This document shows positions 35,794 to 45,006 of a DNA stretch of 64,000 nucleotides, one piece after another. Position numbers and translations under genes: made by a program. The notes beneath the pieces are model-generated. The model had not been told where the DNA came from. It saw only the letters and a program-made list of their open reading frames with translations, and made no database searches. This stretch comes from Cyclobacteriaceae bacterium. GTDB taxonomy: Bacteria > Bacteroidota > Bacteroidia > Cytophagales > Cyclobacteriaceae. The number at the start of each line of letters is the position of its first letter. Positions within the stretch are counted from its first letter, which is position 1. Where the stretch lies: assembly GCA_026989535.1 (NCBI GenBank), contig JALSJD010000096.1, forward strand, positions 1 to 64,000, in the 5' to 3' direction.

Positions 35794-37554
35794 ATGGAAA
35801 TTACCCGATTATTTGATGTTATACCCTATCAGTTGGAAAATTACCCAACCGATAAATGCCTTAGTATAAAAAACGGAAACGAATGGAAATCATATTCTAC
35901 ACAAGATGTAATTGATGAAGCCAATAAACTTAGTGCAGGGCTTATAAAAAAAGGAATTAAGCCTGGAGATAAAGTGGCACTGGTTTCTTTTAACCGCCCA
36001 GAATGGATTTTTGTGGATATGGCAATAGAGCAGATTGGAGCCATCAGTATTCCGCTTTATCCTAACATTACAGTTAAAGATTATTATTATACCATAGAAC
36101 AATCGGGTGCTAAATTAGCATTTGTAGAAGGCAAAGATCTTTTTGATAAAGTTTCTGAAGCAATTGTAGATACCCCAACTTGCGAAGCCATTTATACATT
36201 TGATAAAGTTGATGATGCTAATCATTGGTCATCAATTCAAACAGATTATGAATCGGAAGCCGAGGAAATTGAAAAGCGAAAAGCCGCAATTAAACCCGAT
36301 GATTTAGCAACCATTATTTACACTAGTGGAACTACGGGGTTTCCGAAAGGGGTGATGCTTACCCATCGAAACATTTTAAGTAATTCTGAAGGTGTTGCAG
36401 AGCGTTTTAATGCAATCGAATCAGGCTATAGAGCACTAAGCTTTTTACCACTTTGCCACATTTTTGAGCGTACCGCCAGTTACACTCATATGCGCTTAGG
36501 GGTTGAAGTCTATTTTACTTCTATTGAAACCATTGGCGAAGCAATGAAAGAAATTAAGCCTCATTACTTTGCAACGGTGCCTCGCTTGCTCGAAAAAGTA
36601 TATGATAAAATTGTTAAAAAAGGCTATGACTTAACTGGAGTTAAAAAGAACCTGTTTTTTTGGGCACTAAAACTAGGAGAAAAATATGACCCTAATAAAG
36701 ACAATGGCTGGTGGTATAATAAACAACTAAAACTGGCAAACAAACTTATATTTAGCAAATGGCGCGAAGCACTTGGAGGCAATATTCTTTTTATTATATC
36801 TGGAGCTGCCGCTTTGCAACCAAGGCTGGCGCGTGTATTTTGGGCAGCACAAATTCCTTTGCTCGAAGCATACGGATTAACCGAAACATCACCAGGCATT
36901 AGCTTTTCAAAAATTGAACCAGGCGGATATCGACTTGGGTGCGTAGGTCCTTTATTAAAAGATGTAAAAGTTCGAATTGCCGATGATGGGGAAATCCAAG
37001 TTGCCGGGCCAGGCATTATGCAAGGCTATTATAAGTTGCCTGAGCAAACAGCCGAAGTATTAAAAGATGGCTGGTTTAACACGGGCGATATTGGCGAGTA
37101 TAAAGATGGATTCTTAAAAATTACTGATCGTAAAAAAGAAATATTTAAAACCTCGGGCGGCAAATACATTGCTCCGCAGCAAATGGAAAATAAGTTTAAG
37201 GAGAGTATGTACATCGAGCAAATTATGGTGGTGGGCGAGTCCCAAAAACACCCAGCGGCATTAATTGTACCCGATTATGAATCTGTAGCTGAATGGTGTA
37301 AAATCCACCATTCTTCGTGTGCCACTATTGAAGAAATGCTTAAGAGCGAAAAAGTAAGGGCAAAGTTTGATAAAGAAATGGCTCATTACAACAAGGAATT
37401 TGCTAATTACGAACAGGTAAAAAAATACACCTTAATGGCAGAGGCTTGGAGTATTGAAGGAGGCGAACTGACACCCACCTTAAAACTTAAACGCAAAAAC
37501 ATTTTGGCAAAATATAAAACGGAGGTAGCTGATTTTTATAAGGAAGAGGTGTAG
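35794..37554 (+). CDS. Long-chain acyl-CoA synthetase (AMP-forming)
   Basis: A 586-residue ANL-superfamily ligase that adenylates a fatty acid and transfers it to CoA. The AMP-binding P-loop is IIYTSGTTGFPKGVM (about 176-190), the adenylate motif includes EAYGLTETSPG (about 360), and the C-terminal hinge is GWFNTGDIGEYKDGFLKITDR. The lysine of the C-terminal domain lies near GELTPTLKLKRK. It belongs to the long-chain branch found in Bacteroidetes. It is a single gene with a possible -7 element TAGTTTTG at 35611-35618. Confidence 0.9.
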   Translation: MEITRLFDVIPYQLENYPTDKCLSIKNGNEWKSYSTQDVIDEANKLSAGLIKKGIKPGDKVALVSFNRPEWIFVDMAIEQIGAISIPLYPNITVKDYYYTIEQSGAKLAFVEGKDLFDKVSEAIVDTPTCEAIYTFDKVDDANHWSSIQTDYESEAEEIEKRKAAIKPDDLATIIYTSGTTGFPKGVMLTHRNILSNSEGVAERFNAIESGYRALSFLPLCHIFERTASYTHMRLGVEVYFTSIETIGEAMKEIKPHYFATVPRLLEKVYDKIVKKGYDLTGVKKNLFFWALKLGEKYDPNKDNGWWYNKQLKLANKLIFSKWREALGGNILFIISGAAALQPRLARVFWAAQIPLLEAYGLTETSPGISFSKIEPGGYRLGCVGPLLKDVKVRIADDGEIQVAGPGIMQGYYKLPEQTAEVLKDGWFNTGDIGEYKDGFLKITDRKKEIFKTSGGKYIAPQQMENKFKESMYIEQIMVVGESQKHPAALIVPDYESVAEWCKIHHSSCATIEEMLKSEKVRAKFDKEMAHYNKEFANYEQVKKYTLMAEAWSIEGGELTPTLKLKRKNILAKYKTEVADFYKEEV

Positions 37555-37587
37555 CCTCGCCAATTTGAAGAACAGAAAATGAATTAG

Positions 37588-37677
37588 CAGCCACCCTCTT
37601 TTACTAAAGAAGAGTTTAATAGTGATACACCCATAATTAGCCAAATTGTAAAAGCAGGAGAAAGATTAATTTTTTAA
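37588..37677 (+). pseudogene. Possible remnant of a nucleotidyltransferase C-terminus
   Basis: An open frame of 29 codons begins after a stop and ends in TAA. Its residues, including SDTPIISQIVKAGERLIF, resemble the end of MNT/KNTase-type nucleotidyltransferases from toxin-antitoxin pairs (pattern ...P-x-I-x-x-I-x-x-x-G-x-x-L-[FY]). The rest of the gene is absent. The evidence is one short match. Confidence 0.3.
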
Positions 37678-37780
37678 ACTGTTATATGAACACCATAACA
37701 CACAAAAAATACAATTACCTAATCATCAAATCATTAAGATTTTGATATTAGCCCTGTTGATTTAAGTATATATCGTTTAT

Positions 37781-37981
37781 TAGAGGTAGGCATTTACGTA
37801 CATATTTAATTTAGGTGTTTTTCTTACTTAATGGTAACACTCAAATTTTATAGCCGTCATTCCTGCGTAGGCAGGAATCCGTACATATGGTTAAGTTATG
37901 GAATTGAAAAATTTTGTACCTTAATATTCCATATTGACATATTTATCGCTATTGGTGTATGTATATAAATGCCTACCTCTA
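37781..37981. mobile_element. MITE-like element with 8-bp target duplication
   Basis: The ends TAGAGGTAGGCATTTA and its inverse complement are perfect over 16 bases, and 22 of 24 match when extended inward. TCGTTTAT directly flanks both ends (37773-37780 and 37982-37989), as expected of an 8-bp target duplication. The 201-base element has no transposase ORF. It contains a perfect hairpin (ATTCCTGC-GTAG-GCAGGAAT, 37859-37878) of a widespread repeat type. It sits between the acyl-CoA ligase and the next gene, and the region 37678-37772 to its left holds nothing recognised. Confidence 0.75.
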
Positions 37982-38083
37982 TCGTTTATAATGCAGGCTA
38001 AGAAGAACAGGTTTTTTTTAAATCGTCAAACTTGCTTTGCTCACAAATTCTTTTTATCTTGAATACCCTTTAAAAAAACTGAT

Positions 38084-38470
38084 ATGAGCACCTTACGAAA
38101 AACAATTTGGATTGCCTTTGCCATTTTTATGTTAGTTCAACTAGGCAGCTCTTACCTTACCCATAAAAACCAAGATAACCTCAGTTTTTTAATGGAAATG
38201 CAAAGCTATATTCCATATATGCTTTATTTTTCGCTTATTGGTATTGTTCTTTTTATACTCAGTTTTATGGTGTACCAATTGGATGGAAGGAAAAAGAAAA
38301 AACAAATTGCTCGGCTTGAGCAAGATAAAAATGAGCTCAAGGCAAAGCTGTTTGATATGCAAGAAGCCAAATCCTCTAAAGATTTGCCTGCACTAAAAAC
38401 TAGCCCTCAAACAGAACCTAGACAAGAGATAGGTTCTGCAGAGGAAACCTCTAGCCCTGACACCGAATAA
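38084..38470 (+). CDS. Small two-helix membrane protein before comM
   Basis: A 128-residue protein with a first membrane helix (about 7-27), a second (about 44-65) and a highly charged cytoplasmic tail rich in Lys, Glu and Ser. No family was recognised. Its TAA overlaps the start of the ComM-type gene (TAATG), so the two are translationally coupled, and the role may relate to the ComM-type ATPase. Confidence 0.68.
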   Translation: MSTLRKTIWIAFAIFMLVQLGSSYLTHKNQDNLSFLMEMQSYIPYMLYFSLIGIVLFILSFMVYQLDGRKKKKQIARLEQDKNELKAKLFDMQEAKSSKDLPALKTSPQTEPRQEIGSAEETSSPDTE

Positions 38471-40011
38471 TGCTTTCCAAAACTTTTGGTAGTGCCGTTT
38501 ATGGGGTAGAAGCTACCCAAATAGATATTGAAGTTAATGTGTTGCAAGGCACTAAGGTGTGGATGAGCGGCCTGCCCGATAATGCGGTAAAAGAAAGCGC
38601 TCACCGGATAGAGTCTGCCATTAAGCACTACGGATATTTTTTCCCTCGGCAAAAAGTGGTGGTTAATATGGCACCTGCCGATGTTAAAAAAGAAGGCTCT
38701 GCCTACGACTTGCCCATTGGCTTAGGTGTACTTAAAGCATCAGGTCAAATAGAAGCACCAGCAATAGAAAAGTATTTAATTATGGGTGAGCTTGCTCTGG
38801 ATGGAGTGTTGCGCCCCATCAAAGGGGTTTTGCCCATTGCCATTGATGCCCGCAAGCAAGGGTTTAAAGGCATAATGCTACCTATGCAAAATACCACCGA
38901 AGCCGCCATAGTAAACGATTTGGAGGTAATAGGCGTAGCTAATATAAAGGAGGCTATTGATTTTTTGGATGGTAATTTGGAAATCGAGCCAGTTGAAATG
39001 GATACCCGAGATATGTTTATGTCGGAGCTTAATAATTACGAATCTGATTTTAGCGATGTACAAGGGCAAGAAAATATTAAACGCGCTTTAGAAATAGCTG
39101 CAGCTGGGAGCCATAATGTAATTTTGATAGGTCCTCCAGGGGCAGGCAAAACGATGTTGGCCAAAAGGCTGCCCTCCATTTTACCTCCCCTCTCCTTACA
39201 CGAAGCATTAGAAACCACCAAAATTCATTCTGTCGCTGGTCGGTTAGGCGATAATGCCGCATTAATGACCACCAGGCCGTACCGTAGTCCTCATCACACC
39301 ATTTCAGACGTGGCATTAGTTGGAGGCGGAGGGTTTCCATCGCCCGGAGAAATTTCGTTGGCGCATAATGGCGTGTTATTTTTAGATGAACTGCCAGAGT
39401 TTAAGCGTACCGCATTAGAAGTAATGCGCCAACCCATGGAAGACCGAAAAGTAACCATTTCTCGTGCCAAAATTTCCTTAGATTTTCCGGCCAATTTTAT
39501 GTTGCTGGCCAGTATGAATCCCTGCCCTTGCGGGTATTATAACCACCCCGACAAAGAATGTGTGTGTGGACCGGGCATTGTTCAAAAATACTTAAACAAA
39601 GTAAGCGGCCCCTTGCTCGATCGCATTGATATTCACGTAGAAGTTACGCCCGTTTCATTCGATCAAATGACGGGCAATGTAAAATCCGAATCGAGCGAAG
39701 TAATTCGTGGGCGCGTTATCAAAGCGCGAACCATCCAAACTAATCGGTTTAAAGAGTTGGGAGACGTGCACTCCAATGCCTTAATGCATTCGCAGCAAGT
39801 AAAAGAAGTGTGCGAAATAAACTCAGCAGGAAAAGTTTTGCTTAAAACCGCCATGGAAAAACTTGGCCTTTCTGCCCGTGCTTATGATCGTATTTTAAAA
39901 GTAGCCCGCACCATTGCTGATTTAGCAAACTCGGAAGACATAAAAGTGGAGCATTTGGCCGAGGCCATTCAGTACCGAAGTTTAGATAGAGAGGGCTGGG
40001 CAAATGGCTAG
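38470..40011 (+). CDS. comM: ComM/YifB-family Mg-chelatase-like AAA+ ATPase
   Basis: A 513-residue hexameric AAA+ protein. The N-terminal ChlI/Lon-like domain (about 1-170) is followed by Walker A (GPPGAGKTMLAKRLP, about 219-233), Walker B (GVLFLDELPEF) and the ComM zinc-like cluster CPCGYYNHPDKECVC. The C-terminal lid contains SARAYDRILKVARTIADL. In naturally competent bacteria ComM promotes branch migration during transformation. A comF-type gene also occurs in the window, but this alone does not establish competence. Confidence 0.93.
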   Translation: MLSKTFGSAVYGVEATQIDIEVNVLQGTKVWMSGLPDNAVKESAHRIESAIKHYGYFFPRQKVVVNMAPADVKKEGSAYDLPIGLGVLKASGQIEAPAIEKYLIMGELALDGVLRPIKGVLPIAIDARKQGFKGIMLPMQNTTEAAIVNDLEVIGVANIKEAIDFLDGNLEIEPVEMDTRDMFMSELNNYESDFSDVQGQENIKRALEIAAAGSHNVILIGPPGAGKTMLAKRLPSILPPLSLHEALETTKIHSVAGRLGDNAALMTTRPYRSPHHTISDVALVGGGGFPSPGEISLAHNGVLFLDELPEFKRTALEVMRQPMEDRKVTISRAKISLDFPANFMLLASMNPCPCGYYNHPDKECVCGPGIVQKYLNKVSGPLLDRIDIHVEVTPVSFDQMTGNVKSESSEVIRGRVIKARTIQTNRFKELGDVHSNALMHSQQVKEVCEINSAGKVLLKTAMEKLGLSARAYDRILKVARTIADLANSEDIKVEHLAEAIQYRSLDREGWANG

Positions 40012-40029
40012 TTGTAAAAGTTGAATATA

Positions 40030-40175
40030 ACCTAGATTGAGCGATTCAGTAAAGATGAGAAAGCCTGTCTGCCTTTTGGCTGGTGCTAAGAGGTTTTTGA
40101 AGCCTCTTTAACTCAGCACATTAATGCCTTGCTAGCCAGCCGGCTTATCGCTGTAACGAATCACTCAATTTAGGT
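40030..40175. repeat. Inverted-repeat element with nested hairpins
   Basis: ACCTAGATTGAGCGATTC (40030-40047) and GAATCACTCAATTTAGGT (40158-40175) are inverse complements with two differences in 18, both of which keep G-T pairing. Inside, GTGCT-AGAGG ... CCTCT-AGCAC and GGCTGG/CCAGCC form further hairpins. No target duplication is visible. A related end (TTGCTCAATCTAGG) occurs alone near 49781-49794. Confidence 0.5.
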
Positions 40176-40651
40176 GTAAGTGAGCCTCGCAAAAGAATAA
40201 CTTTTCGCTTATAAACGATTCGTTTAAAATAAGTAAACCATTGTTTATGAGCAGCAATAGCAGATAAACCAAGGTGTTGTAAGGAATTGGCATCAGCAGT
40301 CTAAAAAGGAAAGAGTGTATAATGTTCTTTGTTGAACCAAACACCTACGGGGAAGGATACCCAATCCACATAAAATTAGTAATTTTAGGGTTTAAATTAT
40401 AATTATTAAACAATAAAAAACTTTAAAAAAGCCAAGAGCTGGTAAAAGTACAGCTAAACCGCAAAGCCGAAGGATTGTTGCTAAAAGTGTTTTATGGAGA
40501 GCAAAAACCATCGTTGAGGCTTTTTTATGAAAGTATTTTGGCTATTCGGTTTCTTTATTACCCTTCTTCGTGGCAATGTTTTTTCGGCTGAATAGTTACA
40601 AATAATAACACTTTTAAATAAATAATACCTTTGTGGGGCTAATAATTTTTT
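40176..40651. other. Gene-free stretch before the DUF4421 gene
   Basis: This 476-base stretch shows no ORF above 60 codons in the track and no hairpin array or RNA gene that I recognise. TACCTTTG at 40626-40633 may be the -7 element of the following gene. A minus-strand stop-free run of about 45 codons (about 40155-40300) could be decayed coding sequence, but there is no recognisable match. Confidence 0.4.
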
Positions 40652-41695
40652 ATGCATGTAATTAGGTTCGTTTTTCTAGTAGGCTTTATAGCTATTTCGC
40701 AATACATAAGTGCTCAAAATGAGGGAATTCACATTTCAAAAATAGAGGTCTATGAATATGATACTAATTATATTGAAAGCTATAATTCTAAACTAGCATT
40801 GCGGCTTGTGATACCTAAAAGGTTCGATCGGTTTGTGCTTAAAAATACCATTACAAATAAAAAATATGTGTATAAAGCCAATGAACACTATGGCTTTGGC
40901 ATAGGAATTACCTATAAATGGCTTGCTGTTGATTTAGCATTAAACCCTGCATTTACACAGCCCGATACGGATATTTTTGGTAAAACCGATGAGTTTAATT
41001 TAAAGGGTAGTGCGTACTTAAGACGGCATGTAATTGATGGTTATTTACGAAGGTATAAAAGCTATTATGTTTCAAATGTCACAGAGGTTATTCCAGACTG
41101 GTCGCCCGATGCACCATCATATCCAATACGATCAGATATTTCAACCGTAAGCTGGGGGTTTAATTATACCATTCCGTTTAATTGGAAAAAATATTCGCCT
41201 AAAGTAATTTTTGTGTTAGATGGAGAGTTAAAAAAAAGTGCTGGGTCTTTTATGGCGGTTTCTTCACTTTATTTTTACCACCTAAGAGCCGACTCGAGCA
41301 TTGTAGATGCTACCTTTAGCCCTGAAGCACAAATAAACAGCTTTAATTTGGCTTTGGTTGGGCAGTTGTTTGGGTACTCATACACCTATGTGTATAAAAA
41401 GTTTTACGCTTCTGCTTCTCTTTTGCCGGGCATTACGTATGCCATCGGCACGGTTTATAGCGAAGCTGGTGCATACAACCCTCGGTTTACGGCTAACTTT
41501 AAGCTAATGGTGCGAGCAGGTGTTGGCTATAATTCTAAACGTTGGTACTCCGGAGCTTATCTAATTTTAGATAATAATCAAATTATATTACCCTCAAATT
41601 TGGCACTGGGTAATGCACTAGGGGAGTTTAGGCTTTTTGTGGGCTACCGCATAAAGGCTCCTAAAATTGTGGACAATGTAATGGATAGGCTATAA
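40652..41695 (+). CDS. DUF4421 outer-membrane-like protein
   Basis: A 347-residue protein with a signal peptide (FLVGFIAISQYISAQ) and alternating aromatic/hydrophobic strands typical of an outer-membrane beta-barrel. The stretch ANEHYGFGIGITYKWLAVDL fits DUF4421. Function unknown. Its 3' end overlaps the convergent phoH-type gene by six bases, which leaves no room for a shared terminator. Confidence 0.84.
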   Translation: MHVIRFVFLVGFIAISQYISAQNEGIHISKIEVYEYDTNYIESYNSKLALRLVIPKRFDRFVLKNTITNKKYVYKANEHYGFGIGITYKWLAVDLALNPAFTQPDTDIFGKTDEFNLKGSAYLRRHVIDGYLRRYKSYYVSNVTEVIPDWSPDAPSYPIRSDISTVSWGFNYTIPFNWKKYSPKVIFVLDGELKKSAGSFMAVSSLYFYHLRADSSIVDATFSPEAQINSFNLALVGQLFGYSYTYVYKKFYASASLLPGITYAIGTVYSEAGAYNPRFTANFKLMVRAGVGYNSKRWYSGAYLILDNNQIILPSNLALGNALGEFRLFVGYRIKAPKIVDNVMDRL

Positions 41696-43030
41696 CAACT
41701 CATTGGCTAAATTAGCCAATTCGGAGCGCTCCCCCTTTTCGAGCGTAATATGCGCATACAGTGGGTGGCTACCTACCCTATCAATTAAATAAGAAAGCCC
41801 ATTACTTTGAGAATCTAAATAAGGGGTGTCTATTTGATTTACATCGCCTGTTAAAATAATTTTGCAGTTTTCGCCTGCACGGGTAATAATGGTTTTTACT
41901 TCGTGAGGAGTAAGATTTTGGGCTTCATCCACAATAAAAATAATATTTGAAAAACTACGGCCTCTAATAAACGCCAAAGGCGTAATCACAAGTTTTTCTT
42001 GATTTACCATATCCGTAATTTTACCATACTCCTTGTCGGTTTCATTCCATTGGTTCTGAATAAATTTTAGATTGTCCCAAAGGGGCTCCATATATGGGTT
42101 AACCTTCGTTTTAAAATCACCGGGCAAATAACCAATGTCTTTATTGCTCAATGGCACAATGGGGCGAGCCAAATAAATTTGTTTAAACTCTTTTTTTTGC
42201 TCCATAGCAGCAGCTAGGGCTATCAATGTTTTACCAGTACCGGCAACACCACTAATGGTTACTAATTTTATATCTGTATTTAAAATGGCATTAATGGCAA
42301 ACGCCTGTTCTGCATTTCTTGGTTTTATACCATAAACTGTGCGTTTATCAACCCGTTCAATTAAATTATCAATGGGGTTTTTATAGGCCAAAACAGATTT
42401 TTTTCCATTTTTAAGAATGAGGTATTCGTTGTCTTTCAGGGTATGTTTAGGCAAAAGCTTATCTTGGGCAACACCCTTGGTTTCATAAATTTGATTGATT
42501 AGCGCTGTATTTACCTTTTGGTGGGTGCTTTTGCCCGTGTAAAGCGAGCTTACATTTTTAATTTTGCCTGTGGTGTAATCTTCGGCTGTTAAGTTTAACG
42601 ATTTTGCCTTTAACCTTAAATTAATATCCTTAGTTACAAGAATTACCTTTTTTAAAGGTTCCTCTTCTTGCAACTGTAAAGCAGCATTAAGTATGCGATG
42701 GTCGGGTTTGTCTTCTCCAAAAATTTCACTCGCATTTACAGTACTCTCCGATGACATTAACACTTTAAATACCCCTTTTTTAGCGGAGCCATTTAGTGGA
42801 ATCCAGTCTTGTAAGCCATACTCTTTCGAAAGTTTATCTAATAGCCTTGTAAACTCCCGAGCTTCATAATTACGCGTGTCGTTTCCTTTTTTAAAGGTGT
42901 CTAACTCCTCCAAAACTGTAATCGGAATACCCACATCATGCTCCTCAAAATTTAAGATGGAATTGTGTTCGTATAAAATTACACTTGTGTCTAGCACAAA
43001 TATTTTCTTCTCTTTTTTCTTAGCTGTCAT
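41690..43030 (-). CDS. phoH: PhoH-family protein with N-terminal PIN domain (PhoH2)
   Basis: A 446-residue protein. The N-terminal PIN domain (FVLDTSVILYEHNS, about 10-23) carries a ribonuclease-type acidic centre. The C-terminal PhoH ATPase shows Walker A (ISGVAGTGKTLIALAAAM, about 260-277) and Walker B (IIFIVDEAQNLTPHE). PIN-PhoH fusions are known to combine RNA helicase and nuclease activity. It is monocistronic and convergent with the DUF4421 gene. Confidence 0.93.
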   Translation of the reverse strand: MTAKKKEKKIFVLDTSVILYEHNSILNFEEHDVGIPITVLEELDTFKKGNDTRNYEAREFTRLLDKLSKEYGLQDWIPLNGSAKKGVFKVLMSSESTVNASEIFGEDKPDHRILNAALQLQEEEPLKKVILVTKDINLRLKAKSLNLTAEDYTTGKIKNVSSLYTGKSTHQKVNTALINQIYETKGVAQDKLLPKHTLKDNEYLILKNGKKSVLAYKNPIDNLIERVDKRTVYGIKPRNAEQAFAINAILNTDIKLVTISGVAGTGKTLIALAAAMEQKKEFKQIYLARPIVPLSNKDIGYLPGDFKTKVNPYMEPLWDNLKFIQNQWNETDKEYGKITDMVNQEKLVITPLAFIRGRSFSNIIFIVDEAQNLTPHEVKTIITRAGENCKIILTGDVNQIDTPYLDSQSNGLSYLIDRVGSHPLYAHITLEKGERSELANLANELL

Positions 43031-43444
43031 TGTCTATATTGCGCTATTACATTAAGATGAATGTATTGACTTAAAAAAGGAAACCATAAAGGTTTCACAT
43101 ATTAATGATAAATTTACCTAATTCACTTTGAAACCTTTCAAAGAAGTGTCTTTTTTATAAGCATAACTAACATTTAATGCCATTTGAAACAATTACTTAC
43201 AATTGTGCTATTTCTCTTGTTTGGTTTTTCATTTTAATCCATTGTTTCTAAATAATTTTATGCCTGTTTCTTCGATTGGCTTTGTTTCTAAAAACATATC
43301 GGTTAATAACCACATACTTGTTCTTCTTGAGGAAGACCAGTTGATGTTAGCATCTGTTATAATAACTGCGATTGAGCCCATTCAAATTTGCATGTTGACA
43401 TATATTTTTGTTACTTGCCTTAATATTAAATAAATACGAATTCT
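43031..43444. other. Divergent gap between phoH and the next gene
   Basis: This 414-base stretch has a track ORF (43203..43433), and only part of it (VLLEEDQLMLASVIITAIE) resembles the start of a receiver domain. TATTTTTG (43403-43410) may be the -7 box of the gene at 43445. Nothing else was recognised. Confidence 0.35.
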
Positions 43445-44026
43445 ATGAAATTGTCAGTCCTAATTACTGCGATACTTTTAAATGCCTTCTCTGCTAACTC
43501 TCAGGATGCAGACATAAGTTTATCTCCAGATGTTAAAAACATTGGCTATATACTAACGCAAGATGGAGATACAATTCCTAAGCTTATAAGTATTATGAGC
43601 AGCACAAAAATTATTACTTATGACCTAGAGGGCAATAAAAAAAGTAAAGAAGTCTATAAGGCATCGAAATTAACAGCTTTTAATGTTGGAAATTATTATT
43701 TTGAGGCTCATAAATATAAAAATGTTGATATAGTTAATGCTTCTGCTGCAAGTCTAGCCGCACCTCCTAAATACTATTTTATGCTAAAAATACTTACAGG
43801 AAAAATCAACGTGCTACAGCACACTTATGCTGATGCTGATGGGAATACATTGGGTAAATTTCTTCTTAAAAAAGGAGATGATAAACTACGTACAAGAGCC
43901 AAGCTCCTAGAACTGGTTAGTGATTGTTCGGAGGTTTATACTAAAGTTGAAAACATGAAAGACTTTTCGATAACTGACGAGCAAATAATAGAAACTGCAA
44001 TGGATTATAATAATAACTGTAAGTAA
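43445..44026 (+). CDS. Secreted protein of unknown family
   Basis: A 193-residue protein with a signal peptide (MKLSVLITAILLNAFSANSQ). The mature part begins DADISLSPDVKNIGYILTQDGDTI and contains mixed helical and beta segments, ending in DYNNNCK. No family was recognised. It is a single gene with a -7-like box upstream. The pattern of a short secreted protein with a plain fold is common in Bacteroidetes and does not point to a function. Confidence 0.72.
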   Translation: MKLSVLITAILLNAFSANSQDADISLSPDVKNIGYILTQDGDTIPKLISIMSSTKIITYDLEGNKKSKEVYKASKLTAFNVGNYYFEAHKYKNVDIVNASAASLAAPPKYYFMLKILTGKINVLQHTYADADGNTLGKFLLKKGDDKLRTRAKLLELVSDCSEVYTKVENMKDFSITDEQIIETAMDYNNNCK

Positions 44027-44110
44027 TCATTCAAAGCACTTAAACTCAATTCTATTTCCTATTCTTTTCTCATATTTTACTGTTTAATTTTTCACAAATG
44101 CTACTCTTTA

Positions 44111-44147
44111 ATTTTTGTTTATTGGAATTTATAGATGAACACTAATT
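44111..44147. repeat. Dispersed 3'-end repeat, copy B
   Basis: A copy of the repeat described at 17600-17641, differing by a few bases (ATTGGAATTTATAGATGAAC). It contains the stop of the minus-strand gene that ends at 44142. Confidence 0.6.
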
Positions 44148-44651
44148 CATGCCTTCTCTCACAAATTTTAGTAGCAATTCTGTCTGGTCTTCTCCCAACC
44201 GTTGCCCTATTTGCGAGGCAATAAACACAGCTAAGATTCCTACTGCGCAGCCAAGGGCGTACCATATTAAGCTTGTAGGCTGATTAAGCATCATTTGCGA
44301 AGTGCCATACACAACAAAACTTAAGCAAGCAAGCCCTAACCCAATATAGGCAAAAACAAAAAAGGTCCAAATAGCAGGTTTAGGACTTATATAACCACGA
44401 ACCAACGTAGGCTCTTGGTGGCTGGCAAACTCATCGCCTTTCATTGGGTTTTCTACTACTTCCAACGTCATTTCGGGCGACCAAAATGCCTGCTTATCGT
44501 TATAGTTTTTTACCACTAAATGATGTTCGATTATTTTAGCTTGAAAGGGGTATTTTTTTGAGTTGATAATATTTTTAAATTTATCAATCACTACTTCTTG
44601 CGAGAGGTTGGTAAACTCTCTAATGCGAGGGCGTATGCGGATACTAAACAT
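44142..44651 (-). CDS. Membrane protein of unknown family
   Basis: A 169-residue protein. The first 90 residues are soluble and charged (VVIDKFKNIINSKKYPFQAK and onward), and two hydrophobic helices follow (about 94-117 and 127-148). The end (GEDQTELLLKFVREGMN) is amphipathic. I do not recognise a family. It is likely an inner-membrane protein with a small cytosolic head. Confidence 0.7.
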   Translation of the reverse strand: MFSIRIRPRIREFTNLSQEVVIDKFKNIINSKKYPFQAKIIEHHLVVKNYNDKQAFWSPEMTLEVVENPMKGDEFASHQEPTLVRGYISPKPAIWTFFVFAYIGLGLACLSFVVYGTSQMMLNQPTSLIWYALGCAVGILAVFIASQIGQRLGEDQTELLLKFVREGMN

Positions 44652-44817
44652 GGGTTGTTATTAAAGTTAACCCTGAAAGTAAGAAAAATATGGGAATAAC
44701 CCCACCTTCTTATGTCTTTCTACCATATACTTGTTGGCCTTGGTGCTTACGCATATTATTATATTGGTTTGGTTATAAAGCTCACCCGCTAAACCAAACA
44801 TCGATGTTTTGTACAAG

Positions 44818-44901
44818 CTATTTATACTTTTTACGAACCCAGTTAGCCACTACCGCAAGCACAACTAGGAGAAGAAAGCCCCACCAATTTATGTTTTCCA
44901 T
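44818..44901 (-). CDS. 27-residue single-helix membrane protein
   Basis: The minus strand carries an ATG-initiated frame, too short for the track, that encodes MENINWWGFLLLVVLAVV followed by ANWVRKKYK and a stop. It has a short polar start, an uninterrupted hydrophobic helix of about 15 residues with a tryptophan belt on each side, and a strongly basic cytoplasmic tail, the standard layout of bacterial small membrane proteins. It lies alone in the 355-base gap between the gene ending at 44142 and mscS. The composition is far from random, but expression is unproven. Confidence 0.5.
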   Translation of the reverse strand: MENINWWGFLLLVVLAVVANWVRKKYK

Positions 44902-45006
44902 TACTTATATTAATTTTATTGTAGATAACAATAGTTGCCAATCAAAGTTGCAACAATTTTATTTCTTCTTTTAAAGTTATAAGTTTGAAAAAAAAAATAA
45001 ATAGTT

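Noticed and set aside
33729-40011. Genes right of the putative origin as an origin-linked operon
   Set aside because: Large gaps, a mobile element and unrelated functions speak against one unit.
44690-44974. Plus-strand 94-codon ORF
   Set aside because: Odd composition, no signal or domain, and the opposite strand has a better candidate (44818-44901).
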